Positions 54,223 through 61,150 of a stretch of 64,000 bases of DNA are shown one piece after another; positions within the stretch are counted from its first letter, which is position 1; every line of letters starts with the position of its first letter. The notes under the pieces were generated by a model, which saw nothing but the letters and a program-made list of their open reading frames with translations, ran no database searches and had not been told where the DNA came from. The stretch comes from Bacteroides zhangwenhongii (lineage in GTDB: Bacteria > Bacteroidota > Bacteroidia > Bacteroidales > Bacteroidaceae): positions 1,798,001-1,862,000 of the forward strand of contig NZ_CP059856.1 in NCBI RefSeq assembly GCF_009193325.2, read 5' to 3'. Made by a program: the position numbers and the translations under genes.

Positions 54223-56070
54223 ATGGATGAAATCGAATCTTTACACCGTCTTGTCGAAGCTGTCGAGACGGCAGGGGCAGACATTGCCCCCACTTACATT
54301 GAATATGTACAACTGGCCTTTGCCATCGCGACAGACTGCGGTGAAGCCGGACGGGAGTATTTTCACCGCATCTGCCGGTTGTCCGCCAAATATCAACGCG
54401 AACACGCCGAACGGGTATTCTCCAACGCGCTCACCACGAAACACGGGGACGTGCATCTAGGCACAGTATTCCATCTCGCCGAAACAGCAGGAGTAACCAT
54501 CCGCAAAGACGAAGTTATGAACAGCTCCGCAGGTACAAAAGGTACAGTAAATGCACCCCGCCTTTTTTCCACACACACGTGCGCGCGTAATAAGGTACAA
54601 AACAACGGAACTTCCGGAGAAGGAGAAGGAGGAGAAGAAGAAGAACTATTGCCCGGCAGTGAACCGCAGCACCCGCTCCCCACCTTCCCCGAAGCCGACT
54701 GGCCGGAGTTTCTGCAACGCATCATAAATTACGGCAACACTACGGCACAACATGACATCATGCTGTTGGGAGCATTGACAGCCTTAGGTTCCTGTATGGA
54801 ACGGCACGTGCGTTGTTCTTACGGCGGCAAATACCAGTATCCCTGTATGCAATGTTTCGTCATCGCTCCTTCCGCCTCCGGCAAAAGCATCCTTTCCTAT
54901 ATCCGGCTACTCGTAGAACCCCTCCACGACCAGATCCGTGCGGAAGTTGCCGCACAGATGAAAGTGTATAAAAAAGAGAAAGCGGCTTACGAAGCGATGG
55001 GCAAAGAGCGTGCAAAGACGGAAGCTCCGCAAATGCCCGCCAACAGGATGTTTCTCATTTCCGGCAATAACACCGGTACGGGTATCCTGCAGAACATCAT
55101 GGATTCCGAAGGGACAGGACTTATCTGTGAAGCCGAAGCGGATACCCTCTCCACCGCCATAGGCTCGGATTACGGCCATTGGAGTGACACGCTCCGCAAA
55201 GCGTTCGACCACGACCGTCTGTCCTACAACCGACGTACGGAGCAGGAATACCGGGAAGTGAAAAAGAGCTTTCTTTCCGTCCTGATTTCCGGAACTCCGT
55301 CACAGGTCAAGACATTTATTCCGACGACGGAAGACGGTTCTTTCTCCCGTCAAATATACTACTACCTGCATGGTATCTGGAAATGGGTAAGCCAGTTTAC
55401 AGAGGACAAGATAGATTTGGAAGAGATATTTACCGTCATGGGATTGGAATGGAAAGAGAAACTGGACATCATAAAAGCACATGGGATTCACACACTCCGG
55501 CTCACGATGGAGCAGAAAGAGGAATTCGACGCGCTCTTCTCCCACCTGTTCACCCGTTCGAGCATAGCTAACGGCAAAGAAATGTACAGTTTCGTAGCCC
55601 GCCTGGCTGTCAACCTATGCCGTATCATGGCGGAAGTAGCCGTATTGCGCGTCCTCGAAAATCCGAAACCCTATCAGCTCAAGGCATCCCCCGTTTCCAC
55701 CTTTACTCCGGACAAGGAGATTCCTACCGACAACATCAGTGACGGTATCATCCCCCGTTGGAACGTCACCATTACTCCGGAGGACTTCAAGGCTGTGCTT
55801 GCACTTGCGGAACCTCTCTACTGTCATGCCACGCACATTCTGTCTTTCCTTCCTGCCGTAGAAACCAGCCACCGGTCTAATGCCGACCGTGATTTCCTCT
55901 TCGAGCAGTTGGGTGAAGAGTTTACCCGCGCACAGTTGGTGGAACAGGCTGTCAACATGGGAGTCAAAGAAAATACCGCCATCACCTGGTTGAAACGATT
56001 GACGAAAAGAGGAGTGCTTGTCAATGTGGACGGTAAAGGAACTTATACGCGCGCACGTGTGCGTGTGTAA
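54223..56070 (+). CDS. PriCT_2 / DUF3987 primase-helicase-like protein
   Basis: A 615-residue protein. Residues about 10-95 look like the PriCT_2 helical domain (YIEYVQLAFAIATDCGEAGREYFHRI). A low-complexity acidic linker follows (SGEGEGGEEEELLPG, about 127-142). The DUF3987 ATPase domain has Walker A VIAPSASGKSILSYI (about 215-229) and Walker B-like GLICEAEADTLS. The last 60 residues (EQAVNMGVKENTAITWLKRLTKRGVLVNVD) resemble a winged helix. Together with the VirE_N protein it looks like a split primase/helicase derived from a mobile element. A 15-base inverted repeat lies in its linker and at its extreme 3' end. Confidence 0.85.
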   Translation: MDEIESLHRLVEAVETAGADIAPTYIEYVQLAFAIATDCGEAGREYFHRICRLSAKYQREHAERVFSNALTTKHGDVHLGTVFHLAETAGVTIRKDEVMNSSAGTKGTVNAPRLFSTHTCARNKVQNNGTSGEGEGGEEEELLPGSEPQHPLPTFPEADWPEFLQRIINYGNTTAQHDIMLLGALTALGSCMERHVRCSYGGKYQYPCMQCFVIAPSASGKSILSYIRLLVEPLHDQIRAEVAAQMKVYKKEKAAYEAMGKERAKTEAPQMPANRMFLISGNNTGTGILQNIMDSEGTGLICEAEADTLSTAIGSDYGHWSDTLRKAFDHDRLSYNRRTEQEYREVKKSFLSVLISGTPSQVKTFIPTTEDGSFSRQIYYYLHGIWKWVSQFTEDKIDLEEIFTVMGLEWKEKLDIIKAHGIHTLRLTMEQKEEFDALFSHLFTRSSIANGKEMYSFVARLAVNLCRIMAEVAVLRVLENPKPYQLKASPVSTFTPDKEIPTDNISDGIIPRWNVTITPEDFKAVLALAEPLYCHATHILSFLPAVETSHRSNADRDFLFEQLGEEFTRAQLVEQAVNMGVKENTAITWLKRLTKRGVLVNVDGKGTYTRARVRV

Positions 56071-56157
56071 GGGAGGCCCGGAAAAGTGTACCCGTTGTAC
56101 CCGCCGTATCCGCCGCACCCGATAGGCGCATTACCCCCGCTACACCCACCGTCAGGC

Positions 56158-56238
56158 AGACGCAGTGCTTTATAAGTCCTAAAGCATAGCTTTAGAGGTC
56201 GTAAAGCACTGCTTTAGCCTATGTAAAGCACTGCTCTA
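56158..56238. repeat. Four 22-base units with a 15-base palindrome
   Basis: Units begin at 56158 (degenerate), 56180, 56202 and 56224, exactly 22 bases apart. Each of the last three contains TAAAGCANNGCTNTA, the third being the perfect odd palindrome TAAAGCACTGCTTTA. The palindrome is kept while the 7-base spacers differ (GAGGTCG, GCCTATG). They end at the last base before the DUF4248 stop codon. The lay-out fits an array of binding sites for a dimeric protein, phased by about two helical turns. Confidence 0.8.
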
Positions 56239-56457
56239 TCAAGGCTCTCCCAAAGCATCCACAATCACCCGCACTTCCAGCGGTGTATAAGAGCGATGTT
56301 CCGGTTGATAACCTAAATCGTACAGGCGTTGCAGAAGTCCGGGACACCGCAGGATCCATTTCTTCATCTTCCGGTAAGCGGCAATGCCGGTTAGTTCGGG
56401 GGAATAAAGTTGCGCCAGTTCCATACGGCCATACGCACGTATCTTGAATTCTTTCAT
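56239..56457 (-). CDS. DUF4248-domain protein
   Basis: A 72-residue helical protein: MKEFKIRAYGRMELAQLYSPEL, then AYRKMKKWILRCPGLLQRLYDLGY and SYTPLEVRVIVDALGEP. This matches the small DUF4248 family regularly found between DUF3987 and HU-like genes in Bacteroides. The basic helical content suggests nucleic-acid binding, not proven. It is transcribed against the DUF3987 gene, and its 3' end abuts the 22-base repeat array. Confidence 0.85.
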   Translation of the reverse strand: MKEFKIRAYGRMELAQLYSPELTGIAAYRKMKKWILRCPGLLQRLYDLGYQPEHRSYTPLEVRVIVDALGEP

Positions 56458-56608
56458 GATGGATAAGTTTCTGATTTACTGTCACAAAAGTAACAAAATA
56501 TTTCTACATAGCCAACGCTTTCCCATTGAATAACCGACCATAATTGCACATAACAGACAAAGCATGACCGTAACCGTACTTTACTGATTATCCGGAGTTT
56601 CGAGGTGT

Positions 56609-56616
56609 TATCTTTG
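56609..56616 (+). promoter_or_regulatory. -7 box of the HU-like gene
   Basis: TATCTTTG, an exact TAnnTTTG match 61 bases before the HU-like start. Confidence 0.55.
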
Positions 56617-56677
56617 TATCGTCAAAAGGGAAAATAATCCCTGCGGCACAATGTTTAACCCTTTAATTTATTGTTTT

Positions 56678-57169
56678 ATGATTCGTTACAAAATTTATCA
56701 GAACCAGCAGAAGAAAGGTGTGAATGCGGGTAAGTGGTTCGCCCGTGCGGTAAGCGATGAGACGTATGACCTCGGCAAACTTGCCGAACACATGTCGAAG
56801 CACAATTCTCCGTATTCCGGTGGTGTCATCAAAGGTGTGCTCACCGACATGGTGGATTGCATCAAGGAGTTATTGCTCGACGGCAAGAGTGTGAAAATCG
56901 ATGACCTTGCCATCTTCGGTGTGGGCATACGCAGCAAAGCTGCCGAAACGCTGGAAGAGTTCTCATTGGAGAAGAATATCACCGGGATGCGCCTCAGAGC
57001 CCGTGCCACCGGTAATCTGTCTACTACTAATCTGAAGCTCGACAGCCAGCTGAAGCAGCAGGCGGAGTATCAGAAACCTACCGCTTCCGGTGGCGGTTCC
57101 GATTCGGGCAATACACCGGATACAAACCCGGATGATAACGGAGGAGAAGCTCCCGACCCGGCAGAGTAA
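56678..57169 (+). CDS. HU-like DNA-binding protein
   Basis: A 163-residue protein of the HU/IHF-related family of Bacteroides (HU-HIG type). The start MIRYKIYQNQQKKGVNAGKWFARAV is diagnostic; the ATG at 56651 would add nine residues. The DNA-binding core runs to about residue 120 (GVIKGVLTDMVDCIKELLLDGKSVKIDDLAIFGVGIRSKA). The last 40 residues are a disordered acidic and glycine-rich tail (ASGGGSDSGNTPDTNPDDNGGEAPDPAE). It has its own promoter and is followed by a hairpin. Confidence 0.9.
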   Translation: MIRYKIYQNQQKKGVNAGKWFARAVSDETYDLGKLAEHMSKHNSPYSGGVIKGVLTDMVDCIKELLLDGKSVKIDDLAIFGVGIRSKAAETLEEFSLEKNITGMRLRARATGNLSTTNLKLDSQLKQQAEYQKPTASGGGSDSGNTPDTNPDDNGGEAPDPAE

Positions 57170-57190
57170 CCTCTTGTCACGATCTATGTT

Positions 57191-57226
57191 GTAAGTCCTT
57201 CTTTATAATGAAGGACTTACCTTTAA
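57191..57226 (+). terminator. Hairpin after the HU-like gene
   Basis: Perfect 11-bp arms (GTAAGTCCTTC at 57191-57201, GAAGGACTTAC at 57210-57220) around an 8-base loop, followed by CTTTAAATT. It starts 21 bases after the stop. The T tract is short, so read-through into the next genes is likely. Confidence 0.65.
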
Positions 57227-57260
57227 ATTCTTATTATTTTATCACTAAAAATGTAGTTTT

Positions 57261-57368
57261 ATGAGCAATTCATCATCACGCCGCTCCGTATGGGGCCTAG
57301 TTCTCAAAATCATTATCACTGTAGCCACCGCTATCGGAGGAGTGTTCGGAATACAAAGCTGTATGTAG
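57261..57368 (+). CDS. Smalltalk protein (35 residues)
   Basis: A 35-codon gene: MSNSSSRRSVWGLVLKIIIT, then VATAIGGVFGIQSCM. The short basic N-terminus, the single hydrophobic helix and the ending GxQSCM fit the tiny Bacteroides family named smalltalk protein, which always lies just before an N-acetylmuramoyl-L-alanine amidase, as here (4 bases away). Its function is unknown; the position and membrane helix suggest a holin- or spanin-like partner, which is inference. Confidence 0.82.
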   Translation: MSNSSSRRSVWGLVLKIIITVATAIGGVFGIQSCM

Positions 57369-57372
57369 GCCG

Positions 57373-57786
57373 ATGAGAACGATCACACTGATTATCATTC
57401 ATTGCAGTGCTACGCCGGAGGGGAAATCCCTTTCGGCGGAAGCCTGTCGTCTGGACCATATCCGCCATCGTGGGTTCCGCGACATCGGGTATCATTTCTA
57501 TATCACACGGGACGGAGAAATCCACAGAGGACGATCGCTTGAAGAGGTCGGGGCACATTGCCGGAATCACAATGCCCACTCGATAGGTGCTTGTTATGAA
57601 GGCGGACTGGATGCGGACGGAAAGCCGAAGGATACGCGCACATTGGAGCAGAAAGGGGCTTTGCTTGCTTTGTTGAGAGAGTTGAGAAGACAGTTTCCGA
57701 AAGCATTGATTGTGGGACATCATGATTTGAATCCCATGAAAGGATGTCCATGCTTTGATGCGGTGAAAGAATACGGACAAGTATAG
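57373..57786 (+). CDS. N-acetylmuramoyl-L-alanine amidase (Amidase_2 type)
   Basis: Cleaves the bond between muramic acid and the stem peptide of peptidoglycan. The 137-residue protein is a single T7-lysozyme-like domain: IIIHCSATPEGKSLSAEACRLDHIRHRGFRDIGYHFYITRDG gives the first zinc histidine, and GHHDLNPMKGCPCFD gives the second histidine and the cysteine ligand. No signal peptide is seen, so export would need a partner, perhaps the smalltalk protein. It is the last gene of the conserved capsule-side cassette. Confidence 0.93.
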   Translation: MRTITLIIIHCSATPEGKSLSAEACRLDHIRHRGFRDIGYHFYITRDGEIHRGRSLEEVGAHCRNHNAHSIGACYEGGLDADGKPKDTRTLEQKGALLALLRELRRQFPKALIVGHHDLNPMKGCPCFDAVKEYGQV

Positions 57787-57842
57787 ACCAATACGGGTAT
57801 TTATCCTTTGGCGCCATCAAAAAAAACTTTTATGAGGACTAC

Positions 57843-57871
57843 TTGTTTTTGAGATATAAACTGTATCTTTG
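57843..57871 (+). promoter_or_regulatory. Promoter of the ATPase/partner unit
   Basis: TTG (57843-57845) and TATCTTTG (57864-57871) with an 18-base spacer match the Bacteroidota promoter. This shows that the TTG at 57843 is a promoter element and not the start of the following gene. Confidence 0.65.
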
Positions 57872-57893
57872 TCATACTTATAATGAAAAAATT

Positions 57894-58964
57894 ATGATAA
57901 GTAAGCTTAAGATGTCCAATGTAATGGGATTCGAGACTTTTGAAAATCCGTTTCCATTTCCACAAGTGACTGTTATTCTTGGAAAGAATGATACCTGTAA
58001 GACTGCACTCTTGAAGATGATTTATTCCGTTGGCAAAGCCAAAGAATTATATATCAAGCAAACCGTGCACCATCCGGATATTTCATTCAAGAATATCATA
58101 TCCAAGAAGCTTTTTGACGTATACACCCCTAAAAGGGCAGGTCTGAGCGATATTGTGCGCAAGAATGGCACTCCCAAAAAACTATCTGTAGAATTAAACT
58201 TTAAAGAAGAAGATTCGAAAGTCAACTTTTCTTTTGGGGTAGATACCCGTACCACTATTACGGATGTTACTATTACGAACGGAAATAGCAGTGAGATTAC
58301 CAATTACATATTTATTCCCGCAAAGGAAGTCATCACCGCTTTTAATACGATAAAAGCGATCGCCCGTCAGTACTTCTTTCCTGGTTATGATGATACAACA
58401 TTGGATCTTATTGATTTGTTGGACATACCTGTGGTACAAGGGGAAGCCAATGTCGAATTTCAGGATATATTAAACAAAATGTCCGAAATGTTTTCCGGCG
58501 AGCTGAAACAAGTGGAAAATACGGAACGATTTGTCTTCAAGAAAGGCAATACCGAATTTGCCCTCCCTTTAACAGCAGAAGGAGTTAAACATATAGGTAT
58601 ATTGTCCACACTAATTCAAAACGGACAACTAAATAAGAACTCCGTACTTATTCTCGATGAGCCTGAAGATAATCTGCATCCGGGAGCTATCCGCTCATTG
58701 ATGAAGATCATTTCAGAGCTCGCGAAGAAAGGTGTACAAATATTTATTACAACTCACAGTTATTTTGCACTAAAGCAACTGCATATAGAAGCACGCTCCA
58801 ATGCGATGGATATTATGTGCTGTTCATTAAACAGAAACGACAGAGGAACTATCAATACTTTTTTTGGAAATTTGAGAGAGAGTTTGCCGGACAATTCCAT
58901 TATTAATGAAAGTATGGCCATGTATGATGAAGACATTGACCTTGATAGGAAGACAAAGAGATGA
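57894..58964 (+). CDS. AAA_15/OLD-like ATPase with an altered P-loop
   Basis: A 356-residue ABC-like ATPase of the type found in OLD-family and anti-phage proteins. The start MISKLKMSNVMGFETFENPFPF leads to the P-loop GKNDTCKTALLKMIY, where the usual glycine before Lys is cysteine. Later come LPLTAEGVKHIGILSTLI (signature-like) and Walker B SVLILDEPEDNLHPGAI, followed by IFITTHSYFALKQL with the H-loop histidine. There is no C-terminal Toprim nuclease. Its stop overlaps the start of the next gene by 4 bases (ATGA), so the two are coupled and probably form one system. Defence is a hypothesis. Confidence 0.8.
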   Translation: MISKLKMSNVMGFETFENPFPFPQVTVILGKNDTCKTALLKMIYSVGKAKELYIKQTVHHPDISFKNIISKKLFDVYTPKRAGLSDIVRKNGTPKKLSVELNFKEEDSKVNFSFGVDTRTTITDVTITNGNSSEITNYIFIPAKEVITAFNTIKAIARQYFFPGYDDTTLDLIDLLDIPVVQGEANVEFQDILNKMSEMFSGELKQVENTERFVFKKGNTEFALPLTAEGVKHIGILSTLIQNGQLNKNSVLILDEPEDNLHPGAIRSLMKIISELAKKGVQIFITTHSYFALKQLHIEARSNAMDIMCCSLNRNDRGTINTFFGNLRESLPDNSIINESMAMYDEDIDLDRKTKR

Positions 58965-59362
58965 ACGCTTGTTGGATAGATTATGAAGATAAGAAATTCT
59001 ACGCTATAGAGTTAAAAGACTATACAGCAACAGGGAGTTTGGAATCGGCAAATACAGCAGACCGTAAATGGAATATAACCAAGAAGGTGGTTGATACGAT
59101 GCAAATGTTTCTAGCAGCAAAATATCAAAATACTTTTGGGCAAACTCTGGAGAATGAAAAAAATGTGGATTTGCACAGTTTTTGCCTGGAAGCCTATTTC
59201 ATTACAATAATCAATGTAGCGGATAGTTCGAAAGGATATATAGGCGCATTCAAGGATAATTGTCTGGAAGCTCTAAGAGGATATACTAAGGTTTGGGATA
59301 ATGCCCATGTCACTGTGATGACTTATGAGCAAGCTAGACGAAAATTACCTTTTGTGGTATAG
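58961..59362 (+). CDS. Partner protein of the ATPase, function unknown
   Basis: A 133-residue protein translated in a 4-base overlap with the ATPase. The N-terminus WIDYEDKKFYAIELKDY has an Asp followed after seven residues by Glu-x-Lys, a spacing that resembles a compact PD-(D/E)XK core, but the rest of the fold cannot be confirmed by eye. The middle (SFCLEAYFITIINVADSSKGYIGAFKDNC) is hydrophobic and beta-rich. There is no signal peptide. I do not recognise a named family. The coupled gene order argues for a shared complex. Confidence 0.6.
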   Translation: MNACWIDYEDKKFYAIELKDYTATGSLESANTADRKWNITKKVVDTMQMFLAAKYQNTFGQTLENEKNVDLHSFCLEAYFITIINVADSSKGYIGAFKDNCLEALRGYTKVWDNAHVTVMTYEQARRKLPFVV

Positions 59363-59446
59363 AAGTTATTTTTATCAGCCACTCTGATCATAGAAAAACA
59401 TTATCAGTTGATCATTTGATTAATAATGAGGTGAGGTATTAACATC

Positions 59447-59632
59447 TTACATGATAGTTTTTACGATTTCGATTTTAAGTCCAAGCGCATCAATGATACG
59501 AAAAAATAGCTCCAACTCTATAAATCCTTTCTCGATTCTTGATATATAGTTTTTATTAGTCCCTACTTTGTCAGTCCATTCGGATTGCGTCATTTTTTCT
59601 TGTTCCCGCGCTTCTCTAATCATTTGCCCCAC
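59447..59632 (-). pseudogene. Truncated XRE-family antitoxin
   Basis: The frame holds GQMIREAREQEKMTQSEWTDKVGTNKNYISRIEKGF, a clear helix-turn-helix of the HigA-like type, ending LFFRIIDALGLKIEIVKTIM as in full-length relatives. A TAG is only five codons upstream of the GTG start (59632), and no room remains before the acyltransferase end at 59664. The usual 35-40 N-terminal residues are therefore missing. Upstream of the start the frame still reads SYC, as expected of an eroded gene. No toxin gene is next to it. Confidence 0.7.
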
Positions 59633-59663
59633 ACAATAAGACTAACTCTATCTTCACAATCTA

Positions 59664-60710
59664 CTAGCATCCCACAATGTATTTACTCTTGGGTAGCAAT
59701 GACAAAAATTTTAGCATGATAAAGCACATCACTACGGTCAATAGTGCCGTGAGTGGCGCGTCAATGATGGCATGAATACGAAAATGGTGCATAATAGGCC
59801 ACGAGATAGCGCGAATCGTAATAAAGTGGCACAGATAAATACCAAATGAGTATTTTGCCACTGACGATATACGAGTTTGCAATGCTTCATTATGATAAGG
59901 AAAGTTACGAAATAGCGTTATGATGCATATCACCAGCACTGCACTCGTGATATGCAGGTTACCATCATTTCCAATCCCCATATACACCTTCAATAAATAT
60001 GAACCAACCAATACGGCTATTATAGCTATACCTAAATAAAGAGTAGAGCTGTTTCTACCCAATCGGATCGGATAACGATGTAGGTAATAGCCTAGTATCC
60101 AATATCCCATAAAACCACCAAAATCATTTAGCATGAAATAATGTGACCCCTCATCTGTGCCTATTCCACCATTAAATGGAACCCATATTCGCAAAACAGG
60201 AAGTGTCACGCACACAAACCAAATAAAGAGATAAAACTGAAGTTGGCGTTGCGAAGCAAAACGTAACCAAAATGAAATGATAGGCGCAAACAGATATAGT
60301 CCAATCATTACATACACAAACCAATAGACGCCTTCAGCCGGTTGTATTGGCATCAGAAATAATTGTTTCAGACATAATTCGATTGGTTTACCTTGCAGAT
60401 AGTAGTGTAGACAAAAAATATGTATTATTGACCAAATAAATACGGGTGGAAGCAATTTAACAAATCGTTTTTTATAAAAGTTTTTCACCCCACCAGATTC
60501 AAGATTCCTGACTGGCAGCAAGATGGCACCAGATAATGCTAAAAACAATTCGCTAGACGGTGAACAGATAAACGAGATAAGATACATCCAGAATCCGTCT
60601 TTGCCATCCAGTGAGGGCATCTGAGAGTGAGTCATAATCACTAGGAAACACGCGAATATTCGTAGATTATCAAGATATCCAATGCGCTGCGTTTTTACTT
60701 TTGTTTGCAT
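59664..60710 (-). CDS. Acyltransferase 3 family membrane protein
   Basis: A 348-residue inner-membrane protein with about ten helices that transfers acyl groups, usually acetyl, to sugars. The N-terminus RIGYLDNLRIFACFLVIMTHSQMP contains the conserved Arg and catalytic His (R-x10-H type) of the family. Later are PPVFIWSIIHIF and GVYWFVYVMIGLYLFAPI. Its position at the end of the minus-strand polysaccharide genes suggests acetylation of capsule or O-antigen repeat units. It has several Ile/Phe-rich segments and lower GC than the housekeeping part, fitting a variable surface locus. Confidence 0.88.
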   Translation of the reverse strand: MQTKVKTQRIGYLDNLRIFACFLVIMTHSQMPSLDGKDGFWMYLISFICSPSSELFLALSGAILLPVRNLESGGVKNFYKKRFVKLLPPVFIWSIIHIFCLHYYLQGKPIELCLKQLFLMPIQPAEGVYWFVYVMIGLYLFAPIISFWLRFASQRQLQFYLFIWFVCVTLPVLRIWVPFNGGIGTDEGSHYFMLNDFGGFMGYWILGYYLHRYPIRLGRNSSTLYLGIAIIAVLVGSYLLKVYMGIGNDGNLHITSAVLVICIITLFRNFPYHNEALQTRISSVAKYSFGIYLCHFITIRAISWPIMHHFRIHAIIDAPLTALLTVVMCFIMLKFLSLLPKSKYIVGC

Positions 60711-60749
60711 AATATAAATGATCTGTAAAAATAAGTAATTATATTCATA

Positions 60750-61067
60750 TCAGAATAATCGCTCTATGAAAGAATGCTCCTTTTGAATATGCACATTATA
60801 TCTCATTTGAAGACATAACAAAGGCTCTGCATTCACATTTAAAGCAGCTTCGAAAAGTAACGCTGTTTTTTCTGTCAAAGGACGTCATTCATTCAAAATT
60901 TCGTTCAAAGCGGAATAGGCGATTCCCATATCTTTAGCCCACTGCCATTGAGAAATACCTCGATATTCGAGCTCTTTTTTTAGAATTACTCCTGGATATA
61001 TGAGGTATGCAGGGAGCAGGTTATTTGCTACCATATCAGACGGAAAACTTTTCTTGCTCATATTCAA
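60750..61067 (-). pseudogene. HigA/VapI-type antitoxin with one in-frame stop
   Basis: From ATG 61067 the frame reads MNMSKKSFPSDMVANNLLPAYLIYPGVILKKELEYRGISQWQWAKDMGIAYSALNEILNE, then TGA (60885-60887). Directly after it the same frame continues RPLTEKTALLFEAALNVNAEPLLCLQMRYNVHIQ and closes at TGA 60750-60752. The join is exactly where relatives read NEILNGKRPLTEKTALLFE, so a single base change seems to have made the stop. The helix-turn-helix half is intact. No toxin gene is adjacent. The 97 residues before the window's next gene hold nothing else. Confidence 0.75.
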
Positions 61068-61150
61068 GCGGTATTAGTAATTTTTCGCATCTCTCATCAA
61101 ATCAATGATCCGAGTATATTTCTTAATGATTAATTTTGTAAATATTTATT

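Noticed and set aside
56158..56238. CRISPR array
   Set aside because: Repeats are palindromic 15-mers with only 7-base spacers, there are just four, and no cas gene is near.
57843..57893. N-terminal extension of the ATPase from TTG 57843
   Set aside because: The TTG and the TATCTTTG after it form a promoter, so the extension would not be in the transcript.
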